From the NCBI GenBank assembly GCA_012522345.1, contig JAAYKO010000020.1:1-39623 (forward strand): DNA of 39,623 nucleotides, written 5' to 3'. The notes under the pieces were generated by a model, which was not told where the DNA came from, did no database searches, and saw nothing but the letters and a program-made list of their open reading frames with translations. Both the position numbers and the translations under genes were made by a program. This DNA is from Acholeplasmataceae bacterium. GTDB lineage: Bacteria; Bacillota_I; Bacilli_A; Acholeplasmatales; UBA5453. Below are positions 7,970-15,281 of the stretch, piece by piece (positions within the stretch are counted from its first letter, which is position 1; each line of letters begins with the position of its first letter).

Positions 7970-9596
7970 AATAACAGTTAAAAATAAAGCTTATAATTAT
8001 CCTCAAGGAACAACTTTAGAAGCGATTAAAGATGAGCTTAAAATTGTAGCTTATACAGCTTTAGTCAACAATCGCTTAAGGGAATTAACTTATCCTTTAA
8101 CTAATGATGCAAAGGTTGTTTTTCTTGATTTAAAAAATAAAGAAGCGACTAGAATTTATGAAGCAAGTTTAAGGTTTTTAATTTTAAAAGCGATTAAAAA
8201 TCTTTATCCTCTTGCTAGTGTAAAATATAATTATTCAATTTCACGTTCCATTTTAGCAATCGTTAAAGATCTCGGTGTTAATTTATCAAATGAGATCTTG
8301 GCTAAAATTGAAAATGAAGCACGCCGGATTATTGCCCTTGATTTACCAATTAAACGCCATCGAATTGAAATCGAACAGGCAAAAGCGATATATGAAAAGC
8401 ATGGTTATTATGATAAAATTGATGTCTTAAATTACCGTGAAGAAAATTATGTTAACAATTATATTTGTGGAAATTATCAAAATTACATGTTTAGTTATAT
8501 GTTGCCGAGTACTGGTTATATCGATGAGTTTAAATTAATCCTTTATCATCCCGGCTTTATGATTCAATACCCGCGAAGTGATGCAAACGGTAAAATTCCT
8601 CCATTTGATGATGCCCCAATCTTTAATAAGACAATTAAGGAAGCTGCTCGCTGGAGTAAAATTATCGATGGTGACTTAATCGCTCAAATTAATCGCTACG
8701 TTGAAGCCGATCAAGCGATAGAGTTTGTCAATATGTGTGAGACAAAACATAATAGGCAGTTGGCTGAATTAGGCTATCAAATCTCCTCAAATATTGATGA
8801 GATCAGATTGATTTGCATCGCTGGCCCCTCTTCAAGTGGCAAAACAACTTTTTCCACACGCTTAAAAATCGAGTTGCTGAGTTGGGGAATTAAACCAGTC
8901 ATGATTTCAATTGATGATTATTATAAAGTTCGGGAACAAGCACCGCTTGATGAGCACGGTAAACCCGATTTAGAGCATATTGACGCAATTGATGTTGCAC
9001 TATTTAATGACCATATAACAAAACTGGTAAACAACGAAGAGGTCATTCCGCCAGTCTTTAACTTCAACAAAGGCGTACGGGAATTAGGCAAGCCCATCAA
9101 AATTGAAAAAGGCTCACCTATTATTATTGAAGGTATTCATGCTTTAAATGATGCCTTGACACCTGGCATCCCCTTAAATCAAAAATATAAGATCTTTATC
9201 GCACCTCAGACACAACTTCACATCGATAACCATAATCCAATCAGTTTTACTGATTTAAGGTTATTGAGAAGAATGGTTAGAGACCAGCAGTTTAGAAACT
9301 CCAGTGCTGAAGAAACTTTAGCGATGTGGGATAGCGTTAGAGCTGGTGAGTTCAAATGGATTTATCAGTTTCAAGAAACCGCTGATTATGTGTTTAATAG
9401 TGAACTTTCTTATGAGTTTTTAGTGCTTAAAAAACATGCCTATAAAAGTTTAAACAGTATTCCCCGTGAATCAGAGTATTTTATTACCGCCAATAAACTA
9501 TTAAAATTTTTAAAATATTTTTGTCAAATCGATGATCACTTAGTTCCCAATAATTCAATTTTAAGAGAATTTATCGGTAACAGTATCTTTAAGTGA
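7962..9596 (+). CDS. TGS-ThrRS-editing-like-uridine kinase fusion (nucleoside kinase family)
   Basis: ATG 7962 is preferred because GGGAGG at 7950-7955 fits it; an in-frame TTG at 7941 would run over that site. The product has 544 residues. Residues 1-57 form a TGS-like domain, about 60-230 resemble the threonyl-tRNA synthetase second additional (editing) domain, and about 280-500 are a uridine kinase/phosphoribulokinase-type P-loop kinase with GPSSSGKTT (288-296), IDDYY (317-321) and IEGIHALN (389-396). Proteins of this architecture are known in Clostridia, Thermotoga and related bacteria and are annotated as nucleoside kinases; the natural substrate is uncertain. It is translated from the end of parC (8-nt overlap) and so belongs to the topoisomerase IV operon. 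Confidence 0.85.
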   Translation: MIKITVKNKAYNYPQGTTLEAIKDELKIVAYTALVNNRLRELTYPLTNDAKVVFLDLKNKEATRIYEASLRFLILKAIKNLYPLASVKYNYSISRSILAIVKDLGVNLSNEILAKIENEARRIIALDLPIKRHRIEIEQAKAIYEKHGYYDKIDVLNYREENYVNNYICGNYQNYMFSYMLPSTGYIDEFKLILYHPGFMIQYPRSDANGKIPPFDDAPIFNKTIKEAARWSKIIDGDLIAQINRYVEADQAIEFVNMCETKHNRQLAELGYQISSNIDEIRLICIAGPSSSGKTTFSTRLKIELLSWGIKPVMISIDDYYKVREQAPLDEHGKPDLEHIDAIDVALFNDHITKLVNNEEVIPPVFNFNKGVRELGKPIKIEKGSPIIIEGIHALNDALTPGIPLNQKYKIFIAPQTQLHIDNHNPISFTDLRLLRRMVRDQQFRNSSAEETLAMWDSVRAGEFKWIYQFQETADYVFNSELSYEFLVLKKHAYKSLNSIPRESEYFITANKLLKFLKYFCQIDDHLVPNNSILREFIGNSIFK

Positions 9597-9632
9597 TTTT
9601 AAGTACCTTAATTGCCTGAGGGGGCTTTAAAG

Positions 9633-10688
9633 ATGAAATGTTTATCCAATATGGACCGAATTCAAATTACTAATACTTTAATGATGCAACTTTTTGAGCT
9701 TTACGAAAACAAAGGACGTTCTTTTTATTATAAAGAATTATTTGAGCGCGATGATCAAATAATGGCTCGCCAAACCTTGGAGGAAGACATCCACGCGATT
9801 GGCCAGTATTTAGAATTAAAAATAACCGCCAATCGATTAAAACTCTTATCAAAAGTTCGAAGAAATTATGTCCCTAAAAATAAAGATGAAATCTTTTTGC
9901 TCAATATTAAAAATGTCTTAACCAAAATTCAAGCGATGTGTGATGAGTTTACTTTAAGAACAAACGAAGTTATTGATCTAACAACTCTTTTATATCGCGA
10001 TTATGAAACGGTTAGATTTAATAAAAAAGGTTCAACAGCAACAAAAACTGTTAAATCATTCGAACAACTCTCAAGTCAGCAGCAACTCTCAACATTAATT
10101 GATAAATATCACAGTGTTAGAAAAACTGCAAAATATGAACTTTTAATGACAATCAGTAACTTTTATGTTGACTTTATTAAAATCGAACCCTTTAACAAAT
10201 ATAATGAATTAACTGGACTATTGTTAGTCTACACGATGCTTGCAAAAGAATTTCAAGTCTGTCGTTATCAAAGTTTCTTTAATATTTTTAAAGATTATAA
10301 AGAGAAGTTTGAACTCGCTTTAAAGCAAGCCTATTATGATTGGTCAAACGGACTTAGCCAAACCGATTCGTTAGTCCGAGTGTTTGTTGATGTAATAAAA
10401 CAGATGAATGTTTTAATTTTAGAAAAAGAACATATTTATGAGTTTGAGCGTAAAATGAATAAAACTAACAGTGTTGAATATGTCATTTATAATGGGCCGA
10501 GTGTCTTCCGCAAAAAAGATATCCGCAACAAACTACCATTAGTCAGTGAATCAACAATTAATCGGACCTTACAGATGTTAAAGGAGCAAGGAGTTATTAG
10601 ACCCCTTGGCCAAGGTCGGAGTGCCCAATGGCAAAGATTAAAGGATCCTAAACAAAAATTTAGTCCCGAACAATTAAGTCTCTTTTAA
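9633..10688 (+). CDS. Fic-fold pseudoenzyme with C-terminal winged helix and terminal QLSLF motif
   Basis: ATG 9633 is chosen because GAGGGGG at 9619-9625 precedes it; the product has 351 residues. Residues 150-265 follow the Fic core: TISNFYVDFIKIEPF, then FQVCRYQSFFNIFKDYKEKF, ALKQAYYDWSNGLSQTD, as in Fic 'HPF.DGNGR...yvSl...i...YY.aL....Wh.g..D'. The catalytic motif reads IEPFNKYNELTGL (184-196): His is Glu185, GNGR is YNEL, the final Arg is Leu196. Residues 286-335 are a winged helix (KKDIRNKLPLVSESTINRTLQMLKEQGVI, then GRSAQW). The last five residues are QLSLF, the textbook bacterial sliding-clamp-binding peptide. It is the last gene of the parE operon. Function unknown; DNA-linked regulation is inference. 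Confidence 0.7.
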   Translation: MKCLSNMDRIQITNTLMMQLFELYENKGRSFYYKELFERDDQIMARQTLEEDIHAIGQYLELKITANRLKLLSKVRRNYVPKNKDEIFLLNIKNVLTKIQAMCDEFTLRTNEVIDLTTLLYRDYETVRFNKKGSTATKTVKSFEQLSSQQQLSTLIDKYHSVRKTAKYELLMTISNFYVDFIKIEPFNKYNELTGLLLVYTMLAKEFQVCRYQSFFNIFKDYKEKFELALKQAYYDWSNGLSQTDSLVRVFVDVIKQMNVLILEKEHIYEFERKMNKTNSVEYVIYNGPSVFRKKDIRNKLPLVSESTINRTLQMLKEQGVIRPLGQGRSAQWQRLKDPKQKFSPEQLSLF

Positions 10689-10720
10689 AAATGGTTTGAA
10701 TTTTTCAAATCATTTTTTTT
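10689..10720 (+). terminator. Strong terminator of the parE-parC operon
   Basis: AAATGGTTTGAA (10689-10700) pairs with TTCAAATCATTT (10704-10715) around a 3-nt loop, with one G-U pair, and runs into T residues through 10720. Confidence 0.85.
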
Positions 10721-10737
10721 ATTTGCTCCGCCTGCAC

Positions 10738-10765
10738 TTTACTCAATAAAAAGAAATGTTATAAT
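10738..10765 (+). promoter_or_regulatory. Promoter of the InlB-repeat lipoprotein gene
   Basis: TTTACT (10738-10743), 16-nt spacer and TATAAT (10760-10765). The leader to the ATG at 10854 is about 80 nt with no obvious riboswitch fold. Confidence 0.55.
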
Positions 10766-10853
10766 AAACATGAACAATGACTAGTAAAAAATCGAAAATG
10801 ATTTGAAAAATCCCTTCAAGCAAATAGAATAACAGAGTTATTTGGAGGTTATC

Positions 10854-11597
10854 ATGAGAAAAATAGCATTATTAAGCTTAATTATCGCTTTTTTAATGCT
10901 TTTTGGCTGCGAAGACAAAAGGACTTTTGGGGTTGTTTTTAATTTAGATGGCGGAAGTCCAGCTATTCCTAGGCAAAAGGTTAAAAGTGGGGGTTTAGTT
11001 GAAAAACCAGCTGATCCAACGAAAACAGGATACACTTTTTTATATTGGCAAGAAAAAAGCACTAACAACTTTTGGGATTTCGACAATCATCGGGTCACTT
11101 ATAACATGACACTTTTAGCAATTTGGCGAACAAGTGGTTCCCCGCCAGATGAAGATCAATATGTAACTGTAACTTTTGATGTAAATGGAGGCCTGCCAGC
11201 ACCAGTGCCTGCGGAGCAACGAATTAAGAAAAACACCAGTGTTCATCAACCCATTCGTCCAACAAAAGATGGCTACAAATTTTTAGGTTGGCATTTAGAA
11301 GACCAATTATTTGATTTCAACACTTTGATTAACGAAGATATTACTTTAATAGCAAAATGGGAAAAAATGATTCCTCAAGCAATTGTTAAAATTATTTTTA
11401 AGACAAATGGAGGGATTCCGGTACCACCTGCTGTAAACATTTTAAAAGGAACTAAAATTACAAAACCAGAAATTGATCCAGAAAAAGCTGGTTATGAATT
11501 TTTAGGTTGGTTTTTGGAAGATGAATTATTTGACTTCGATTTAAGTGTAAACGAAAATATTACCCTAATCGCAAAATGGAAAGAAAAAAATAATTAA
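10854..11597 (+). CDS. Lipoprotein with three Listeria-Bacteroides (InlB B-type) repeats
   Basis: The start is ATG 10854, behind TTTGGAGG; 247 residues. The N-terminus MRKIALLSLIIAFLMLFGC is a lipoprotein signal with Cys19 as the lipidated residue. The rest is three repeats of about 70-75 residues, each reading roughly 'v.F..nGG.p.p....k.g....p..P.k.GY.FlgW..e..lfdF...i..ditLiAkW' (the Flg_new/InlB B-repeat family). The second and third are close copies. The family is found in cell-surface proteins of Firmicutes and mollicutes, mostly as spacers or adhesive modules. No enzymatic domain is present, so an adhesion or surface-layer role is inference. It stands alone with its own promoter, next to the gene-free terminus region. 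Confidence 0.88.
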   Translation: MRKIALLSLIIAFLMLFGCEDKRTFGVVFNLDGGSPAIPRQKVKSGGLVEKPADPTKTGYTFLYWQEKSTNNFWDFDNHRVTYNMTLLAIWRTSGSPPDEDQYVTVTFDVNGGLPAPVPAEQRIKKNTSVHQPIRPTKDGYKFLGWHLEDQLFDFNTLINEDITLIAKWEKMIPQAIVKIIFKTNGGIPVPPAVNILKGTKITKPEIDPEKAGYEFLGWFLEDELFDFDLSVNENITLIAKWKEKNN

Positions 11598-11875
11598 CAA
11601 AAAAATTGCTACATGGATATTATAGATAATGAATAAAAAATAATTTTAAAAATAAACTTGTAGTAAATTTTTTTTAATATCTGGTCTTAAATAGAAGTAG
11701 AAGTAAAAAAAGAAAATCAAAAAAACTCGCTTTTTTCAATTTTAGACAATGAGTGAAGAGAAGTTAAGGCTAAAATAATTGATTTGCTCTAATAACAAAC
11801 GCTATTGCGTTTAATCTATGCAAAACTGAATATATGAGCATGTTTATATGGGAGCGACTAGCGAAATCAACCCTG

Positions 11876-11966
11876 ATAATATACATAATACCCCTTATGT
11901 AGACCCCATTAAACGACACAAGAACATTCTTTTTATTTCTGTAGTTGTTCCGATAATGTATATTAT
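11876..11966. repeat. 11-bp inverted repeat sharing the dif core
   Basis: ATAATATACAT (11876-11886) is the exact reverse complement of ATGTATATTAT (11956-11966), which forms the centre of the dif candidate. Sixty-nine bases lie between. The flanks of the left copy do not match the XerD arm of dif. Confidence 0.7.
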
Positions 11967-11973
11967 GTAAACC
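11946..11973 (+). other. dif: Candidate dif site (XerC/XerD recombination site)
   Basis: The 28-nt stretch consists of a left arm TGTTCCGATAA, a centre TGTATA and a right arm TTATGTAAACC. Compared from memory with the Bacillus subtilis dif (arms ACTTCCTAGAA and TTATGTAAACT, centre TATATA), 22 of 28 positions agree, and the XerD-binding arm agrees at 10 of 11. It lies between genes, where gene orientation in the window flips from mainly plus to mainly minus, as expected at a terminus. xerD is encoded 4.5 kb to the right. Confidence 0.82.
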
Positions 11974-12010
11974 GACCGATGTTTAGATAACGATGCGAAC
12001 AAGTGATTTG

Positions 12011-12030
12011 TGTGGATTGTGTGTGGATAA
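12011..12030 (-). promoter_or_regulatory. Pair of DnaA-box-like elements in helical phase
   Basis: TGTGGATAA (12022-12030) is the reverse complement of TTATCCACA, a perfect consensus DnaA box. TGTGGATTG (12011-12019) differs from it at two positions. They share orientation and are offset by 11 bp, one helical turn. They lie 40 bp right of the dif candidate. Binding is inferred, not shown. Confidence 0.45.
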
Positions 12031-12122
12031 TTATTTTGCTTGATTTTAAGTTCTATTAAATCTGGTGGTGTGTTTTGTTTTTAATTCAGCATTTTTTTAA
12101 CCGATTTTTAACTAAATTAGTT

Positions 12123-12152
12123 TTAGCGAAAAAAAATCATTCGTGATACAAT
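12123..12152 (+). promoter_or_regulatory. Promoter of the asparaginase gene
   Basis: TACAAT at 12147-12152 is a fair -10; the -35 (TTAGCG, 12123-12128, 18-nt spacer) is weak. GAGGG at 12159-12163 is the ribosome-binding site, so the leader is short. Confidence 0.4.
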
Positions 12153-12170
12153 ATTCATGAGGGATAAAAT

Positions 12171-13142
12171 ATGAAAACAATTCTATTAATTTTTACTGGT
12201 GGAACAATTTCTATGAGTTATGATAAAGTTGTTTCCAAAAGTGTAGTTCATGATAATCATGATGAACTGCTAAAAAAAGTTGCGGCAAAAATTGAAAACG
12301 TAAATCTCGAAAGCATTATTTACTCACTAGTTCCTAGTCCATCAATTACTCCTAATGATATGTTAGAAATTGGAAAACTTATTGAAAAGAAATTTGCGAC
12401 TAAAAATATTTCTGGTGTTGTAATTACTCATGGGACTGACACTCTTGAAGAAACTGCATATTTCCTGGATTTATTTTTAAATGAAAAAAAACCAGTTGTC
12501 TTAACTGGATCGATGCGAAACTTTGATGAAGTTGGTTATGATGGTTTTTCTAATTTGGTTTCAGCTATTTTGGTCGCTTTAAGTCCAGAGTCAAATAACC
12601 GTGGAGTATTGGTTTGCTTAAATGACGAAATAAATTCTGCTGTGGAAGTTATGAAAACTCATACTTTAGCACTTGATACTTTTAAGTCGCTTGAATTTGG
12701 TCCACTTGGCTTGGTCGATGAAAAAACTGTTATCTATTATCGCGACGCCACTTATGAAAAAGAGCACATTAAACCAACTGAACTTGATAAACGCGTTGAA
12801 ATCATTAAAGTTGTCAGCGGTGAAGATGGTAAAATTATTGATTTTTATATTAATGAAAAAGTATCTGGGATTATTATTGAAAGTTTAGGCCGGGGAAATG
12901 TTCCGAAAATAATGGTTCCACAAATAAAAAAAGCTTTAAAGCACAACATTAGTGTTGTTATTACATCCCGATGTCCAATGGGACTTGTCAGAGATACATA
13001 TGCTTATGAGGGTGGCGGTTATCACTTGAAAAACTTAGGCGTTTTAAGTGGTGGTTCGCTTGCTAGCGAAAAAGCCAGACTTAAGTTAATGGCGATCTTG
13101 TCGCTTAATCTTGACCCAAAAGATTTCTTCTCTTATAATTAA
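12171..13142 (+). CDS. ansA: L-asparaginase, cytoplasmic type
   Basis: 323 residues, normal for the family. The nucleophile Thr12 is in the N-terminal motif IFTGGTI, and the second active-site motif is HGTDTLEE (87-94); the TGSMR strand follows. A C-terminal domain of about 110 residues includes IIIESLGRGNVP and VVITSRCPMG. There is no signal peptide, so hydrolysis of asparagine to aspartate and ammonia should be cytoplasmic. Type I (AnsA) and type II enzymes share these motifs; the symbol rests on the lack of export. The gene is head-on to the big minus-strand operon on its right and is the first gene right of the dif candidate. Confidence 0.88.
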   Translation: MKTILLIFTGGTISMSYDKVVSKSVVHDNHDELLKKVAAKIENVNLESIIYSLVPSPSITPNDMLEIGKLIEKKFATKNISGVVITHGTDTLEETAYFLDLFLNEKKPVVLTGSMRNFDEVGYDGFSNLVSAILVALSPESNNRGVLVCLNDEINSAVEVMKTHTLALDTFKSLEFGPLGLVDEKTVIYYRDATYEKEHIKPTELDKRVEIIKVVSGEDGKIIDFYINEKVSGIIIESLGRGNVPKIMVPQIKKALKHNISVVITSRCPMGLVRDTYAYEGGGYHLKNLGVLSGGSLASEKARLKLMAILSLNLDPKDFFSYN

Positions 13143-13167
13143 AAAGTTGCGAATAACCGCAACTTTT
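13142..13167. terminator. Bidirectional terminator between ansA and the hemW operon
   Basis: AAAAGTTGCG (13142-13151) pairs perfectly with CGCAACTTTT (13158-13167) around 6 nt. T-rich sequence follows on both strands; it ends ansA (plus) and the last gene of the hemW-xerD-deoB operon (minus). Confidence 0.85.
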
Positions 13168-13170
13168 ATT

Positions 13171-13710
13171 TTATTCTAATTCGTTTTCAATTTGATTTTC
13201 AGTTTCGCTTTCTTCATTTTCTTTTTGAAATGCTAGTTTGAACTGTTCTTTTATCGCATTCCAACTAACTTTTTTATCGCGAAAAATATAACGTTGGACA
13301 ACCAGTCCTAAAGCGAAAACCAATGGTAATAGTGGAGTAGCTGGACCCGCCCAAAACAAAAATACTAATAGTCCCGCTACTGAAACATAAAACTGTCTAA
13401 TGATGATTCCTAAAAAGAAAGCGCCAATTCCTGATAAAATAAGCCATACTACAGCAAATGATAGATAACCTCTAAAACCGTTGATTTGTCTAAATAGTTC
13501 TTTTAATGAATACCAAACACCCTTCATAGTTTTAATAAAAAGTTTTGGTCTAACTATAATAAATAAGACATAGATTGATGCAACAACAATCATAATAATT
13601 GTAAAAACTTGAAAAACTACTTTAGGGATTTGAGGTAAATTTCTTTCACCAAAAACATTTCTAAGCAGTTTCTCCAACCACGATGCGATTTTTTCAACCA
13701 CTGTTGACAA
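13171..13710 (-). CDS. Multi-pass membrane protein of unknown function
   Basis: 179 residues. I do not recognise the family. An amphipathic N-terminus is followed by a membrane segment at about 32-54 (VFQVFTIIMIVVASIYVLFIIV), a basic loop, and two to three further hydrophobic segments between about 79 and 143 (including LSFAVVWLILSGIGAFFLGIII and FLFWAGPATPLLPLVFALGLVV). The C-terminus (about 150-179) is charged and acidic, probably cytoplasmic. It starts 8 nt after the stop of the coiled-coil protein, so the two are almost certainly co-translated and may act together. It is the last gene of the hemW operon, ending 4 nt from the shared terminator. Confidence 0.75.
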   Translation of the reverse strand: MSTVVEKIASWLEKLLRNVFGERNLPQIPKVVFQVFTIIMIVVASIYVLFIIVRPKLFIKTMKGVWYSLKELFRQINGFRGYLSFAVVWLILSGIGAFFLGIIIRQFYVSVAGLLVFLFWAGPATPLLPLVFALGLVVQRYIFRDKKVSWNAIKEQFKLAFQKENEESETENQIENELE

Positions 13711-13718
13711 CCACTATT

Positions 13719-15281
13719 CTATTTTTCTGGTTTTTTGACTTCTGTTGATTCAGTCTTTTTCTCAGTTTTAGGTGGTGTTTTTGGCTTTGGTTTTGCTTCC
13801 TTTTTTGGTTCTTCAACTTTTTTAGCTTCAGCTTCTTCTTTAGCTTTTTCCTTTTCAGCTTTAGCCTTTGCAGCAGCTTCTTTTTCAGCTTTAGCTTTTT
13901 CTGCAGCTTCTTTTTCAGCCTTAGCTTTTGCAGCAGCTTCTTTTTCAGCTTTAGCTTTTTCTGCAGCTTCTTTTTCAGCCTTAGCTTTTTCAGCAGCTTC
14001 TTTTTCGGCTTTGGCTTTTTCTGCAGCTTCCTTTTCAGCTTTAGCTTTTTCTGCAGCTTCTTTTTCCGCTTCAGCTTTTTCTGCAGCTTCTTTTTCGGCT
14101 TTAGCTTTTTCAGCAGCTTCTATTTCAGCTCTTTCTTTTTCCGCTTCAGCTTTTTCTGCAGCTTCTTTTTCGGCTTTAGCTTTTTCAGCAGCTTCTCTTT
14201 CAGCTCTTTCTTTTTCCTGTGCTTGTTCAAGTGCTTGCTTTACAGCTGCCTCTTTTTCAAGCTCAACCGCTTTAGCTTGCTCAGCTCTTAAGGCAATCTT
14301 TTCTGCTGCCTTGTCGATTAAAAGAGTTTTTTCTTCATCAGATAAATAGTGAATTATTTTACTTTCTATATAATCATAATCGATTGGGTGTTCTTCAAAG
14401 TATTTTTCTGTTTCTTGTTTTGGATCAATCGCCATTAATTCAGCCTTTTTCATTTCAAATGCTTCTTCATATTTTGCTTGTTTAAGTGCTTCAAGTTCAA
14501 AAACTTTTTCTTGCTTGAGAAGTTCAAGTTTAGTTTCACGAGTTTTATTTTCTTGATAAGACTCTTCTTTAATTTGAATTTCTTTTGTTTTTGCAATTGT
14601 TTCACTCAATTTAGTTTCAACTTTATCGTGTTCAGCTTTTTGAATTCGTCTAATTTCACTTTCTTTTAAAGTGCGATTAGTTGAAAGGCGCATTTTTTGA
14701 GCCAATTTATAAAATGGTCGGAAAAACAATTTGAAAATTAAACCAACTCGTTCACCAAAATTATAATTCCCAGTTTCAAAGCGTTTTGCTTTAGCCTCTT
14801 TTTTAGCCTGTTTTTTATTAGCCTTAAATTTGCGCTTTAAATATTTGTTAATTATTTTCCCTTTTGATTCTTGTCTAAGCCCAAGTTCATTTTCTGCATA
14901 AAGTCTAATTTTTTGATATTTTGTTTGTTGATCAATTGTTAGAGCTTCAATCTTTTTTAACGGGAATGTTGATACATGCTTAGTTCGAGGCGCAATTGTC
15001 ACATTTGTCTCAGCTAAAATTTGAATAATGTTGGCGTTCTTAAAACCTATTTTGTTTAAATAGTTTGTTGAAAATGCCTTGTTGCTAACTGTAAAGTCAA
15101 AGATAAATTCGCCCGTTTCATCTTTTACAATGGCTTCTAAAATTTCAAAATCTTGTTCACCGAGTCGCCTACTAATAAAAACTAGTCTAACGATGTGAAT
15201 TATTTCGAAAATAATTAGAAGCACTAAAAATCCTACAATAATATAGAATTCAGGTGTGAGTTGTTTTAACCATTCAATCAT
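13719..15281 (-). CDS. Membrane-anchored protein with a long Ala/Glu/Lys helical repeat region
   Basis: 520 residues. One membrane segment at about 12-34 ([20 protein letters not shown]) is followed by a small globular-looking region (about 40-120), a basic region, a charged helical region, and then from about 355 to 481 a near-perfect 10-residue repeat of the type [10 protein letters not shown], repeated about 11 to 12 times. The tail is Lys/Pro/Thr-rich. The repeat has the charge pattern of a single long alpha helix, similar in style to TolA domain II, but there is no TolA homology outside it. The first codons overlap the deoB stop. Function unknown; a spacer or scaffold attached to the membrane is inference. 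Confidence 0.8.
   Translation of the reverse strand: MIEWLKQLTPEFYIIVGFLVLLIIFEIIHIVRLVFISRRLGEQDFEILEAIVKDETGEFIFDFTVSNKAFSTNYLNKIGFKNANIIQILAETNVTIAPRTKHVSTFPLKKIEALTIDQQTKYQKIRLYAENELGLRQESKGKIINKYLKRKFKANKKQAKKEAKAKRFETGNYNFGERVGLIFKLFFRPFYKLAQKMRLSTNRTLKESEIRRIQKAEHDKVETKLSETIAKTKEIQIKEESYQENKTRETKLELLKQEKVFELEALKQAKYEEAFEMKKAELMAIDPKQETEKYFEEHPIDYDYIESKIIHYLSDEEKTLLIDKAAEKIALRAEQAKAVELEKEAAVKQALEQAQEKERAEREAAEKAKAEKEAAEKAEAEKERAEIEAAEKAKAEKEAAEKAEAEKEAAEKAKAEKEAAEKAKAEKEAAEKAKAEKEAAEKAKAEKEAAAKAKAEKEAAEKAKAEKEAAAKAKAEKEKAKEEAEAKKVEEPKKEAKPKPKTPPKTEKKTESTEVKKPEK
13838..14215 (-). repeat. 30-bp tandem repeats encoding the [10 protein letters not shown] array
   Basis: About a dozen in-frame 30-bp units, differing mainly by third-base changes and by E/K/A swaps in the last positions. 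One unit (about 14105-14150) is irregular ([15 protein letters not shown]). Such arrays readily change copy number by slippage or recombination. Confidence 0.85.

Larger units (their letters stand above)
11598..12170. other. Gene-free 573-nt stretch, probable replication terminus region
   Basis: No open frame of useful length is seen on either strand. The stretch holds, in order, AT-rich sequence, a perfect small hairpin (AAACGC-TATT-GCGTTT, 11797-11812) without a T run, an inverted dif-like core (11876-11886), the dif candidate (11946-11973), two DnaA-box-like elements (12011-12030) and the asparaginase promoter. A clear terminator for the lipoprotein gene upstream is not visible. Confidence 0.6.

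Noticed and set aside
11870-12010. Integrated element bounded by two dif-like sites
   Set aside because: The two cores are inverted, not direct, only 69 bp apart, and enclose no gene; only a past event could be argued.
11598-12170. Replication origin (DnaA boxes plus AT-rich DNA)
   Set aside because: No dnaA, dnaN, rpmH or gidA nearby, only one perfect box, and gene orientation converges here instead of diverging. A terminus with dif fits better.
13838-14215. CRISPR array
   Set aside because: The 30-bp units are contiguous without unique spacers and encode an in-frame protein repeat.
13735-14349. Long open frame on the plus strand rich in Ser/Ala/Phe
   Set aside because: It is antisense to the 30-bp repeat array of the minus-strand coiled-coil protein; the repeat keeps all frames open. 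It has no ribosome-binding site or family resemblance.
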